Part shown: positions 1-11,989 of the stretch, in pieces
Layout: each line of letters starts with the position of its first letter
Numbering within the stretch: the first letter of the stretch is position 1
NCBI GenBank assembly: GCA_015680905.1
Contig: CM027382.1
Coordinates: forward strand, 8,033,501-8,097,500
Reading direction: 5' to 3'
DNA from: Coptis chinensis
Lineage: Eukaryota > Streptophyta > Magnoliopsida > Ranunculales > Ranunculaceae
DNA: 64,000 nucleotides
Translations under genes and position numbers: made by a program
The notes under the pieces: generated by a model
What the model was told of the DNA's origin: nothing
The model's input: the letters and a program-made list of their open reading frames with translations, nothing else
Database searches by the model: none

Positions 1-2475
1 TATAGTATTCTTTATCCTAGGAACTTTATAAATGGATACTGCTTGAGATTATCCACAAAGTGAATTAAGAGGCAACGCTGAAGTACATAGTACAAAGTTT
101 AAAATCCTCGTGGAGATGAAGTGTGAGAATCCAATATTCCATTATGTGCTCTCTTTTTGGAAGCATAACATCCATCTCCCATTCAATCCTCTCTTGGGAC
201 ATTCTTCATCTCATCACTTACATGTTGTGCATGATTAACGAAGGGTAAGCAGTAACTAAACTAACATTAAAATTGATCTTTTTAATTAAACAATTAAATC
301 AATTCAACCGACACAGAGATCAAAACTATGAGAAACAATAAATTCATAAGAACAAAACTTGCCTAAAAATAAAGCTTATATCGAAGAGACTCTTTTTACA
401 TTTTTTTATTTGATAAGACTGGTCATGATTATCACCATTTTATCAAATTGTGTAGCATATTGTAAAAGCACCATATATAAGGATCCCCTTCTTACAACTA
501 CAACACCTTTGGCCAAGTGGGTTAACCAAAACATTGTGAATTTGAGATACAACGGTCATAAGTTAATTTCACTCTTAAGAAGTAAAACCATTAAACCTAA
601 AAAAAATGACTTCGGTTGTGTTTTATCTTTAATTTTCTTGGGTAATTAAGTCAGTAGCATCCAAAATATTGAACCACTTCAAAATATGGTTTTGCCAATA
701 CTCACTTCCAGATATAGAAGGTGAGACCATTTGTAAGAAGGTTCATAAAAACCATATAACGATATTTCATTTATTATACACGATAAAAGTAGAATGCTTA
801 CATTTGTAATGGCTTGGTAGGATTGCAAATATGATTTCCATCAGTTTGAACTGCTCCAAAAAATTCTGCAACCACGATAACAAACAATAGGAATCAACAC
901 TTACAATTTGAGTTACAAATATATTCATCAGATTACAAAATTATTATTTCATGCAGAAGCATTCCATTATAGTGTTACATTATATTGTAAAAAAAAAAAG
1001 TATTGGTAACAATTAGATGCATGTGCATGGACACACTTAATAACTAACATTATAACATTATATTCATATAATATATCAAAGCCAATAGATGATCATCATC
1101 TACATATTACATAATCAGATTCGTGACACAATGTTTCCATACACACGTGGTTAAGAAAAAGATTATATGAGTAGAGAATCCTCATATTCGATCTTTCATC
1201 GATTTTTATTTTTATTTAAAAAGAATCTAAAGATTAGTCAACATTTTATACACTTAACACTGCAACTTAAGTGTATATAAAGAGAAACACAAACATTGAC
1301 AAAATGGAGATTACCCATGCCACCGATTGCATAAGCCGTGTGATCTCTATGGCGATGAAGAAGATAATTGCAGTGACTCCAAATCCTATTCAACCAAAAA
1401 TTCCAGCAATCAAATATAATCAACTTATTCCATTCCAAAAAAAATAAAAATAAAAAATAAAATAACACTGAAAAATGAGTGACAAATGTCATAATCAACA
1501 TCGAAAAGTTGAACAAAATTTTGTCAACCTTTTTTGTATGTAATACTTGATGTGTGTTTTATAGATGTGCCCGAGATGTTTAGATATTTACGATACTGAG
1601 TTCAAGCTCACGGAAAACTAACTCAGTTATTACCTCTTTTCAGAAACAGTGTTTTAATTCAAATTCATAAGGGAGAAACTGAAACCAAGAAATTTGTTGC
1701 AATCCACCTTTAAAAAAAAAGATTAAACACATAATCAATACTAAAATCAGCCATCAATGTAGATACTTGCAACCTATAGCAAGAAATAAAGTTCAGGAGA
1801 ATAAAATTTTGTAGAGACCGATTACAATTGTTTAGCTTAAATATGAATAGCACTATCCGAAGATGAATATGCTCAACTACGTTATAGCTTTTGTGCTCAA
1901 TGAGATGCATAACTTCCCCAAATGACGAAGACCATACTTAGCATATCTAAACAGCTAAACCATATCTAATTCTATAGTGATATAATATGTTTGACGAAAG
2001 CACTACCCGAAGATAATCACATTCTACCTATGCTAAAATCAAGTTTGATGCTTTCATCATTTTTATCAAATAGTAAAACAATCCAAAATAAACCAAAAGT
2101 AGCATTCCAACATTTCGTATCACTATTAAACGTAACTTACAAAGACTAAAAGGCAATCCAATTGTTACATTAAGTTATAGTAACTCATCACTATAAGGCG
2201 TAGGGTAAAAATATAGGCCAAGTGGGACTAAGGGGCACCCAAGTGTTGCTCTACTTGATAAAAAAATACTCATGGAGATAAACGAAAAGTAGAACCGCTT
2301 TTCACTTGCACAAATGGTGGTCAATGCAGAGAAAAAGTGTCTTTATGCTTCTAATGAATTCTCACAATGGCTTGTCAATCTTAATATATGTCATATATAA
2401 CCTTGATAGGATATGATACCAAGACGAAAGGCTACTTGAACTGGAAAGAAGAGATCCATGTCATTTTTATTTCTA
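1..2475. other. gene-poor AT-rich stretch with weak exon-like islands
   Basis: No recognisable gene. Two minus-strand islands look slightly exon-like. At about 1270-1395 an open frame follows a possible AG acceptor and encodes a hydrophobic run containing AIIFFIAIEITRLMQS. At about 797-858 a short frame follows a pyrimidine-rich TTGCAG acceptor and ends in a GTAAGC-like donor. I could not connect them into a gene or assign a family, so they are recorded only as islands. The rest is AT-rich filler with short A and T runs. Confidence 0.4.
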
Positions 2476-2720
2476 CACGAGTGACCGTAAGATATGTGTC
2501 AAGCAAAAACGAGAAGGCCCAAGGGTATTGATTCTTGGGTCAAGAAAGTTCAAGGGGTCACCTTGATGCCCAACATTGGTTATGGATCAGATAAGAAGAC
2601 TTGCCATTACTTACCAAATGGCTTCAAGAAATTTTTGGTGCATGCACAATGTCTCAGACCTCTAGATCGTGATGATGCACAACAGGACTTATTGTGCTGA
2701 GATTGCACACAGTTAGCACT
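2476..2720 (+). pseudogene. RPL32: ribosomal protein eL32 (RPL32) pseudogene, middle part
   Basis: The translation carries the eL32 hallmark RRPKGIDS followed by [14 protein letters not shown] and [10 protein letters not shown], then [12 protein letters not shown] in a second frame. eL32 is a large-subunit 60S ribosomal protein of about 133 residues; this segment corresponds roughly to residues 30-110. The upstream SDRKICVK part is read in a frame one base off from RRPKGIDS, so there is an indel near 2500, and at least one more shift lies near 2660. There is no start codon region and no C-terminus here; the missing C-terminus lies at 6103-6189. It is clearly non-functional. It could be a decayed intron-containing duplicate or a retrocopy split by an insertion. 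Confidence 0.9.
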
Positions 2721-4899
2721 CTAGACACAATCACACAATGCAGTAATGCGCATTATAGATGCCATTTTATTTTTCATAAACCAACTTGTATATTGATTAA
2801 TTCACAACACATATCTCATTTTCAAAGTTGGTGTTAATGTAGGCAAGTAAATATGAAACTGAAAGGGGCCTTCAATTAGGGAAGAAATCAGTTGAGAGTA
2901 GGCATGGTAGCCCAAAGAAGCAAGGAACTAATGGGGTCATAAGAGAAACACCACAAATTCCAGGAGAAGTAGGGCGATTTTAAAACATTCCAAATCTTAG
3001 GCGTTAAAAGCCCTGTCCTCATCGACTTTAAGCAACTTTTTTGCATTTCCTGCTGAGATCCCAAGTCTCAAAGTGTGGCCAATAACAAACAACCAAAAAT
3101 ATGCCGGAAAAGCAAAGAAAAGAAAAACCACATAAATGATGCCCATTTCAGGGCTTGCTATAAGGTCTGCATGCAGTCTTAAATAAATATTTAATACATG
3201 TTCTCTTGAGAATCTCCTTGCCAAGTCTTCAAGTTATGTAATCAAACTGAATTTTAAATTAAATCTTCCAATGAAAATAGTACACCATACACACAATGTA
3301 TCTACCAAACACTATTGGGGCACTACATATTCATCCTATTTATCACCATCTAGTTAGTACAGAGTGTTAATAATAGTTCAACATTTGACAAAACATCTTT
3401 GCCTTCCTTGAAAAAAGCACGAAGCAAAATATGCCTACTACAACTTATAAAGCGTAATCCTTCATTCCTTCAAAGTTTTTTCTAGCTACTTTCCACATCC
3501 GTTATAATCTCTATGCAATATTTCTCCCAAAAAAGCAAGCATTATAGCCAGTAAATGAATTCCTACCATACTTTATACCATATGTTTTTGGTTGCCATTA
3601 AAATAGGCAAGACATATGCAATAAAAAAAAATACTCAATCCATAAACATGCGCCGCGGTACCCCACTAACCTAAAGCATAATAACAATTTTATGAGTCAC
3701 ATATTTCGAATACAAAGTAGCAATTAAAATATGGTATGAAACAAACTCATAAATTGTTGAGCGAAAACTAAGCAGAAAAAAAAAAAAATTGAAGAGATAA
3801 AAAGGAACATAACAACTAACAAAAAATAAGATAAAAAGATGCTTTCGAAAAAGCAAACCCAAGGGGTGCTTTTAACCTCTAAATATTGAGCTTGGCCTTT
3901 ATCCTAATTTTTTCTAACAACTCTTAAGCAAAGTGCAAACACATTGCCATGCATGTCTTTCAAACTATGAAATAAAATATGTGGATGTGTTCTCAAATTA
4001 CGGGCCGCATGACACAAAAATTCAAAATGGTTGATGTGGGTATATAACCTAGATGGATGAAGAAACAAATGAAGTTCAAAGGAAGCCACATACAAATAAT
4101 AGAAATTAAACCTTAGTGGCTAATTACAACCTCACGTAGCCACGTACAACCTCGTGTAGCTAATTAATACTATTTATCCAACCAAGTTAGTGTTCATTAG
4201 TGGTTGTGTTCACTGTGGCAGCACAACTCCCACGAATGAAAAAAAAAGGTATACAATAACATAAATACAAATAAACGCGCACATGAATCACAAATCAATT
4301 GTCGGGTAGGTGTGCACCTATTGCTGCCTTTTGCAACCAGATTGTGTTTCCTCTAGAGATGCATTTTTTTAGGGTTAGAAATCCTTCATATGGGTAGCAA
4401 AATTTGAATAAATCTCGACGCTTCTTTATAGATGCTCTTATCTAGTCAGTCCTAAATCAACTCAAAAAGTTTTCTTAATTCACATATCATAATGTAATCT
4501 CAATTGAAGAAATAATATGTTACTATAGCACGAATAGTATACATACCTGAGCATCTTCCACAATTCAATTGCGAAATTGATATCATACCCACTCCCAATG
4601 AATTTCAACTACTATTTGTTGTTCCATAATGACTACAAAATTCAAAGAATAGAAACCCAAATTTAAGAACATAATCAACATGAAGAACATTGATTTTTTG
4701 CAATTAAATCGAGTAACTTAGAATCGCTCGCTTAAAAAAAGAAATAAATTCAAATTGTACTGCTTGAAAGGGGAAATTACTTAGATGATTATTACCTTTC
4801 CATATACTAAACATCATCCAAGCTTTATTCAACCTGCAAATCATTTGGCAAGAGTAATAGCTTAGAATCTTTAAATAAATGAAGCAGACTTTAGGGATA
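2721..4899. other. stretch between eL32 and VID27-like fragments
   Basis: No identified gene. A minus-strand open frame at 2997-3240 encodes a hydrophobic segment (IIYVVFLFFAFPAYFWLF) flanked by polar ends and might be an exon of a membrane protein, but I recognise no family and see no partner exons with confidence. The rest is AT-rich. The whole interval from 2721 to 6102 separates the two pieces of the eL32 pseudogene, so it is either a long decayed intron or inserted DNA. Confidence 0.4.
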
Positions 4900-5350
4900 T
4901 AAAGCAACAAATTGCCACTGAAAGTTCGTCCCTCTAGAAAACTGATGTCCTTGAGTCCAATTCAAGACCGCTTACTATTGCTATCCCACCTACAAAGCCT
5001 ATTATTATCCAAACCCAAGAATGTCGATACTGAATGGTCCAACTGAGATCCCTTACTATTGCTAATATCATGCCACTTTTTCTCAAAATTCCATTCTGAA
5101 ACCATCCTCCCCGTTTCAATATCAAGCTAATGAAGCCCAATCGAAGGAGAACTAACCTCATAATTAGAATAACTTTTTTCGGTGTCGAAATCCAAATGGC
5201 CAAAATGTGAACCAAATCTAGAACTCTCATTATCAAACTTCACATAAACACCCTTCCATTAATCCCATTACTAAAATTCTTAACAACCTTAACACCAGAA
5301 CCACCAACCAAAAAACAATTCTTCAAAGCAGCCAATGCCAAACTCTGTAT
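4900..5350 (-). pseudogene. VID27-like (CYPRO4-type) protein pseudogene fragment
   Basis: Read on the minus strand in shifting frames, the segment gives in order [36 protein letters not shown], then [18 protein letters not shown] and finally QGHQFSRGTNFQ. This order and wording match plant VID27-like proteins (vacuolar import and degradation 27 homologues, called CYPRO4 in cardoon), which carry a WD40-like C-terminal domain. Only the start of that domain is present, about 150 of some 600-650 residues. Several frameshifts and stops, and an apparent loss of about 15 residues before the QGHQF part, show it is dead. It lies between the two eL32 pieces, on the opposite strand. Confidence 0.8.
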
Positions 5351-6102
5351 TCCTCCTCCTCATACTCCTCCATCAAATTCTGAGTAGCCTCACCGACCTA
5401 CCCCCATCTTTTACACCCTCCCAAATCGAAAATCATCCGATACTCTTCTCCATTTAAAAAACTTCATTAGCTAAACACCCGGACACACACAAAATCCACC
5501 CTACATTGATAACCAAACTTTTTCAACAGTTTCAAGACGACGACCATTACTGACTAAACATGCAAAAAAATGGACTAATAACATTAAGAAAAAATAGTAA
5601 GAAGCATAGCAAAACTTCATTTCGTCAAGCATGGTCAACTAAGGACACGTAATGTAATGTAATGTAAAACTTACTTGAGACTTTCTTGGTTAAGACGTAA
5701 AAGTGATGCCCAATTTAACTTTTTTGGTTAAAGCACGCTTTACCATAAGCAACCTTTCCAATTAATGGTCAAAGTCGAAGTTTTGATTCTTTGGACTTGA
5801 TCGACTGCAAGTTCGTCATTGGACCTGTGTTAAGAACAAAAAAGTTACTTCATTGAGGCATTTTAACAAACAATATTAAAGATTAGAATATAAATGCTTC
5901 TATTAGGCACTTCAACAAACAGTCTGGGAAGTTTAATTCTAATCCCATATATTCAATAAAGAAAACAACAAATTAGAAATGAAGAACAAAACCAAAAGAT
6001 AAAAAGAAATTTGCTTAGCCAAGAACAGAGCATGTGATTCAAGTGAATAATCAAATTAGAGTTAAACCAAGGGTACTTAGACACAAAAAAAAATTATATC
6101 TG
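5351..6102. other. non-coding stretch before eL32 C-terminal piece
   Basis: AT-rich sequence without a recognisable coding region or known repeat. It contains a short ATGTAATGTAATGTAA run near 5647. Confidence 0.4.
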
Positions 6103-6189
6103 AAAGAATATCATGTTGAGCAAGCTGCACAACTTGATATTGTTCTCACAAACAAACTGGCTAGGTTGCGTAGCCAGGAAGATGAATGA
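6103..6189 (+). pseudogene. RPL32: ribosomal protein eL32 (RPL32) pseudogene, C-terminal piece
   Basis: An uninterrupted 28-codon frame ends in a stop and contains AAQLDIVLTNKLARLRSQED followed by a final E. This is the conserved C-terminal end of plant eL32. It is in the same orientation as the 2476-2720 piece, and the two pieces are consecutive in the protein, with only a few residues (the S-T-K-K-R part) lost between them. The good preservation here contrasts with the frameshifts in the first piece. It could be the last exon of a decayed duplicate, or the half of a retrocopy beyond a 3.4 kb insertion. Confidence 0.9.
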
Positions 6190-8816
6190 TCTAGAGAACA
6201 ACTTTTTTGCACTTGATCATACATCGTGGCAGCTGTTGTTATCTTTTGTCTTTCAAATTTTGTTTATGAATCATCCTTTAAACTCATGAGTTGATTGGAC
6301 TTGATGTAAAGGTATTTATGAGGTTGACGAATTAGCACTTATGCGCTCTCTCTCTCTCTCTTCTTGTGCATTGAGCCAACTTGCACTTAGAAGAAATAAC
6401 ACTAAGCAGAGTTGACCGTGGAGGTATCTCGACAACCTCATGAGCTGATTGGACTTGATGGTTTTCATGTAACTGTTTGTTCATAACCTTTATTTTGTAA
6501 TCGGTGAAAGGTTAAATACATCACAAATTCACAATATTAACGTAAGCAGAAAATAAACATTATATAGATTGTGGAGTTTTACAATTCATGTAAGAATAAA
6601 ACGGAACCAAAGGGAAAAAAATACCTTAGCAAATGCAGCACGATCACTGGTAGAAGTAGTTTGTGTCTTAACCATGCTGAAGAGAAAATGGAAAACAAAA
6701 AAAAATTTAAGAACATGGCAAACTACAAAATATTGATAAGCAATAACTTGCTGAGCAAAAAACAAAATAAATATGATTGCAAAGAGTTAAAGAAGACACT
6801 TAACTATAATTCTCTACCAGTTTGATACTTTCCTAGTTAAGTTTTTACCAAAAAAAAAAATGATAGAATCACACGACTTTATCAATTTGAATCAATAGCT
6901 CAAATAGACAACCCTTGCAGATTTGCTTATTAGAGGACTTTAGCAGGAATAATGAATTGCAAGGGTTGTTATTTTGATGTTATCCGAAACCAAAAACAAT
7001 CTATCTAATCAATAAGTAAAAAGAATTTCTGAAGTAACGGTTTCCATTCCAGAAGTTATTTTGATGTTTCAGGCATATCAATTGAAATTGTTGGCATATC
7101 TACATAATGTAAAAGCCAATGTAATACAAACATTTTCCCTAATAAGCTTTTGCTAGTAGTTTTGATACAATTGTTACATGATATTATGAACTATAAATTG
7201 TGTAGATATGCCAACAGCTTGTTACCACTAAAATCATTAACAAATAGTTGAACCCTACTTTAAAAATCAATAAAGAGAAGAATTCCCAACATGTGAATCT
7301 GTGATGAAAAGCTATGCTTCTTTCATAGTGTACAGAAGTTGATATCCAAAAAACTCATTCCCATTAACACCTATCAATACCGGTTGGAAATTGGGTAAGA
7401 TATACTACCCGTTCAATGAACAAAACCGATCCTTTTGCTTGTAGTTAACTTCAAATTCTAGACCAAACCAACCTATGATGAGATTAGAATATGTATATGA
7501 GCAGTATCTCAGTAGTATATTTTAAATATAATAAAATGTTCTTACTGCTTATAAGGCTGCATCAAAAAATTCATACTTTTAGGCTTATTAGGATTGATTT
7601 TGTTCAACATGCCTAGATATAATGTATTTTAGCTTCTCTTTCATCCTTCTAGTTTTGTTTTGAAATGTTCTCATTGCTACAACTGTTTGAGCATTCTCTC
7701 ATTCAATATTACACTAAGCCTTGCATCTTCTTAAAGGTTATGCCTCACTATGTTCTGGAATACTGTCATAATATTTTAAAGCATAACCCTATACAATAAT
7801 ACAATATATTCAATCACATACCAGCAATGAGAATATAAGGAGAACCCTAACCTCAGTAACCCTAACCTCGTGAACTTGCTATTCCATCTTTTTTCATCCT
7901 GTCTTGTTTGCTCCCGCATATGAGCTGCCCTGCCAATTAAGTGCAATGCAATGAGTCATTTGATCTTTTGGAAGCATTACTACGTTCAAATAAAATAACT
8001 AATAAAAACCACACTGTAAGTTTGATGAGAAAGAATGGGGTCCAAAAAAGGAACATGAAAATAATAAATTACCTTTACCAGATATAACTTCCTTCTCTAT
8101 TCTCCACCTTAGCCCAATCTATCAAAAATCCATTATAAAAAATTCCACCTAAATAACGGTGATGGTAGAAAATCAATGCAACATTGACACATTTTATATA
8201 TAATGAAGTGAGGCATACCTTTCCCTTTTTGTATTTTGACATGTCAGCAATGCAATATCTTCAACAGATTTAAGGATAAACTAAGACCCTTCAACGAACC
8301 CTCTCTTTACAACACAAGATAGTAATGGTTTTCATCAGTAACCCTCTCTCTTACAACACAATCAAAGTGAGGAGTCAGTATTGAGGAGTACGTCACTGGA
8401 GTTTGGCCTCCAATTAATAGAAAGTTTATTTTAATTAGGACTCAAAAACCCTTCATCCGACGGCCCAACTTTTGTACCCATGGTGCCAAGATTCGATCGG
8501 ATCTGATGCGACGCTTTCATAACTCTTCACCGAAATCGGGTTGGTGAGAAGAACAAAAATCAGTTTACGCGACTTCGCTTAACATGTTAGTGTAAGCCGC
8601 CGGTACCGTTCGAGGTTTATATAAGAGAAGAAAAGGTGTTGAAGGGGATTTTCAGAAAAGATGATGAAGAAGAATGGAAATTAGAATGTGAATGTGCATT
8701 TACAACCAAATTAAAACCTATAATAGGTAATTCTCTTTGCATTGGCTGCAATGTTTAACTCCTACATTGGTTGCAATGTGCGTTCGCGAAAATTCACCTC
8801 CCTCCAAGCCCGGTGA
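6190..8816. other. gene-poor stretch
   Basis: No gene recognised. It contains a short CT microsatellite (6346-6361), a 25-bp motif CATGAG.TGATTGGACTTGAT that occurs at about 6287 and again at about 6438, a perfect inverted repeat (listed separately), and two telomere-like AACCCTAACC boxes 15 bp apart near 7845. At 8617-8627 there is TTATATAAG, which on the minus strand could be a TATA box, but no convincing coding region follows it. Confidence 0.4.
7090..7215. repeat. short foldback repeat with perfect 15-bp arms
   Basis: GTTGGCATATCTACA at 7090-7104 is exactly reverse-complemented at 7201-7215, with AT-rich sequence between. The arms and the 126-bp size suggest a small MITE-like foldback or a hairpin. 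No clear target-site duplication is visible, so the boundaries are approximate. Confidence 0.55.
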
Positions 8817-9540
8817 TTACCAGAAAGGTGCATCCGCTCCTGTTGTAGTCTCCACTTTGTTTGCATATGCCACGCACGGTACCTTCCCTGTATTGAAAGC
8901 AGTTCCCGCTGCAACAAAATCGGTTTCCACCCATAAAGAATGCCAACTTCTTATTACTGCCTCCTTGGTGCTTTCCAATATAGCCGAGCATGTTGCAATA
9001 TAATTTGCTGTGTTGTCAATTTTTCTGTTGTATACGAATAAGAATCTTTCACTGGAGTCTCTGAAGGTAGAACCCACCCCAGGTTGCCGGGTTGCCTTTT
9101 TCAGCCCGTCGGTGTTTATCTTAATGCAATCTCCAACAGTGGCGGTAGCAACCGGTTACAAGGCTTAATTCTGTCGAGGTCCCGCTTGAGGTCAAGGCCC
9201 CCCGAGTTTTCATGATGTGTTTATCATCGCGGGAATTATAAGTATACCCGTTAGATAGGTGAGCGGTTGTGTTAACATCGCATATATAAATTTCGGCGAA
9301 AAGGTATACTCTTTTTGGTGTGTCAAATGGCAACCATGCCACTTCAATTGCTGCCACCACAAATTACTTATGAGAGGAAGCTCTTCCCTTTCGCACATGC
9401 TTCTTTGAGGTTTCGAAAGTTTGCTGTGGTTTTGAATTTGCTTGAAATCCAATTCCAAATAACTTTGGCAAGGGGGCATGTCCACAGTAGATGTTCCAAG
9501 TCTTCCGTTTTTGACTGACAGATGCAACACTTTGACACTA
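8817..9540 (-). mobile_element. LINE (non-LTR retrotransposon) 3' remnant: zf-RVT and RNase H
   Basis: On the minus strand, about 9440-9540 translates to CCICQSKTEDLEHLLWTCP followed by LAKVIWNWI, the zinc-binding region that follows the reverse transcriptase in plant LINEs (C..C...E...H....C). About 8817-9104 then gives NTDG, GSTFRDSSERFLF, AILES and LWVETDF, an RNase H fold in which the three acidic residues (D of NTDG, E of ILES, D of VETD) are still in place, followed by the usual N-T-G-K-V-P segment. The region between the two domains has stops and shifts. The reverse transcriptase and endonuclease are absent, as expected for a 5'-truncated or decayed copy. I see no poly(A) tail on the low-coordinate side. 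Confidence 0.85.
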
Positions 9541-9852
9541 AGTGAATGCCCTTCCTTCTTACTGCTTCCTGTATTGCAGCGCAGCCATGGCGTAACTTTC
9601 AGGCTATTGCAGAGAGTTGAGGGGTGAATAAAGGGTCTCTTGGAGAGTATAATCTTGGTAAGAAAACCCTTTTCCCAAAATTCAAATCTTAGTGCGCTCA
9701 GTACTTTGGTCACCAAGCTAGACGACAAACTACATGTTTTTCCGATAGGTAACAAAATCAAGCACAGTTTGGTACTAATGTACCATAGATAGTCACAATA
9801 GAAGTAAGTGAATACATTAAACAACGGCAGAAAATAATAAATTCTGAAAGTT

Positions 9853-9918
9853 TTACCAAGGAATATTTAAAGCATTGAAATCCTCATCAGTAAAGTACTT
9901 AAGACCAACCATATCAAT
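9853..9918 (-). other. possible terminal exon of unknown gene
   Basis: A minus-strand frame of 21 codons plus stop (DMVGLKYFTDEDFNALNIPW) starts right after a good acceptor (TTCTGCAG) and ends in TAA. It could join in frame, across about 45 bp, to an open proline-rich stretch around 9963-10090 on the same strand, but no start codon is obvious there. The codon use looks coding-like. I do not recognise the family. It points away from the small gene starting at 10394, so the two could share a promoter region. Confidence 0.3.
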
Positions 9919-10393
9919 CTGCAGAAGATGCACAACAGTTAATCAGTAAAAAATAACAACCGCTATAATGGTAAATGGTTTTGTATCGGCAGAAGGACAT
10001 GGGGATAATTGAGAAGGTTGATATTGAGGAAAAGAATAGCTTGTAGGAACAGAGGGTTTAAGGGGTTGGATGAAATACCAGAAGAAACTAATTTGGTTTA
10101 TGGATTTTTTGTTTTTTTTTTAAAAAAAATTTGATAAAGGTATGGAGCTTTTGGGTTTGAGAGAAACCGAAAGTATTAAGAGAGGTTTTTTTTTTCGATA
10201 ACCAAAAGTATTAATAAGAGAGTTGGTTTGGGTTATTACGTCTTGTTATCCTGTTTTGGGTTTTAAGGGAGATAATAATAATTTTGATAAACACGAAGGA
10301 GAATTAAACAAACACAGGGAGGTGTTTCTAATTATTAGGGTCTCCTCTTTTTTAGGAACCACTAATATTGTTTGGGTTAGAAAATAGAGCAAT

Positions 10394-10984
10394 ATGGTGA
10401 GGAGAGAGAATGTGTTTGTTTTCAATCATCTGAACGCCTTGTTTTCAATCGGTCGCTACGGTTGGGTGTAAGTAACTCTCTCTATTCCATTCATTGTTAA
10501 TTATTACTTTTGTTTTCGTACTTAATGATAAGATATATAATGATGCAGGATTGATGAATGTAAAGACCCTTGTGAAGAAGCTTTATCTGGTGCTAGAATG
10601 TTTCTCTCTTTTTTGGGTTTATCTCAATAAGTTCAATTTTCGTAGTTACTCCAAAAATATGATTTTTTTTCCCATAGGTTTTGTATTTTGCCACTTGCAA
10701 ACGCATTCGTTAAAGCCGCTACTCAATCAGTAAGAATCAATTCACATTTCGTTATTTGCCACGGAAGTCTTTATTATTAACTTTCCTCATCCCGCTTTTA
10801 GATTAATCTTGCAGCTACATCCGCCGTCAAAGTGTTTGAAAGGCCAGATGAATTTTCACCCCAGGCATTACAAGCAAGTTTAAATTATCGGTTTCAGGAC
10901 TTACTGTCATCATTACAGAAGCAGAATTTCAACCCTTTCAGTCCTAAAGGGAAATCTACACTACTCTCTAGTAGTTGCTTTTGA
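10394..10984 (+). CDS. four-exon gene for a 119-residue protein of unknown family
   Basis: Exons 10394-10467, 10549-10599, 10678-10729 and 10802-10984 (74+51+52+183 = 360 bp) join into one frame of 119 codons plus TGA. Every intron (81, 78 and 72 bp) begins with GT and ends with AG; donors are GTAAGT, GTTTCT and GTAAGA. The ATG is preceded by AGCAAT. The protein contains GRYGWVIDECKDPCEEALSG, then a small hydrophobic part with MFCILPLANAFVKAATQS, then AVKVFERPDEFSPQALQASL and a Phe/Ser-rich tail. There is no signal peptide, and one weak hydrophobic segment near residues 42-60. I do not recognise the family. That a frame stays open across three introns is strong evidence of a real or very recently lost gene. 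An alternative third acceptor or the weak GTTTCT donor could change exon 2 or 3. It sits between a LINE remnant and the transposon nest. Confidence 0.7.
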
Positions 10985-11989
10985 GCATGTCCATGTGGAG
11001 AAAAATGATTCACAAAGTGGCTCAAGTTATCATTGAAAAACACGGATTATGTATTTGAACTTGGTGTAATTCACAGAGCAATTTTAAGCTGTTTTTAGTT
11101 ATGTACTTGATGACTTGTATGACGAGCTATTAGGAGATGAATCATCAGTCCCTAACTGGGACATCCCTTCTACTGTGCGCTTCCAGCTCTTCTGAATTAT
11201 GAGAGAATGCGTGTTTGGCTTCTTCCAGAACTGAATCAACTGGTACATTTACATGGTTTACAGACGATATATCCTTGACTAGATTACAACTACAAATTGC
11301 AGTGTGATTTCCATAAAATTTAAGCAGATATTAAGAAATGCCAAAATGATCAGACGATAAAAATTCTTTGTAGGCGGCTACAAATGTTACAAATCTAAGT
11401 AGTATATTTCCTATTGATGAATACTAGAGTATCATTGTGCAATAACATCAGTTTAACTTACAAAGAAAAAGAAAAAGGCATTTCTAATTTAGGTTTTAAG
11501 TTGCAGATACCCCTAGAACTTTCATTTCTCATAATGAACAACTTTAAATCTTATTCTAATTATGCTTAACATCTTGATTAACTCCTGCTAAACGTGTATT
11601 AGACACTGCTTAATTAGAGTAATGGCCATAACAGCTTCAGTCTTTTTTTTTGGGTAAAAAAACAGCTTCAGTCGTTGCCCAACTCTAGTAATCTTGTACT
11701 TGCACACGCAAATGATATTATTTACTTCCAATGTTCAACTAAATTTGCAGTAAACAATTTATATTCTGTAAACTTATTGTACTTAATTAACATATGTATA
11801 ACAAGTAGAATCATTATTAATTGGACGAATTCAAGGTACACAAGAGTGAAGATTATATTAGATTAGTAGGTTAATCTTTCTTTCTTTTATAACCAAAAAG
11901 AGTGGGGATTAATGGATTATATAATTATATTAGATTAGTTTTGATGCACAAACGGTACTACTCTATGTTTTTCTATTAAGCCATTAATA
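10985..11989. other. 3' flank of the small gene, then non-coding DNA
   Basis: No further coding region recognised. The first few hundred bases are plausibly 3' UTR of the gene ending at 10984. A short TTTTTTTTGGGTAAAAAAACAGC run near 11644 may be repeat debris. Confidence 0.4.

Noticed and set aside
7840-7875. Two AACCCTAACC motifs, telomere-like or telo-box
   Set aside because: Only two units; no promoter or gene nearby makes use of them convincing.
8520-8630. Minus-strand TATA box (TATATAA) with a downstream short ATG frame
   Set aside because: The frames after it stop within 10-30 codons and match nothing; not enough for a promoter call.
8737-9003. 88-codon plus-strand frame
   Set aside because: It is the shadow of the minus-strand LINE RNase H.
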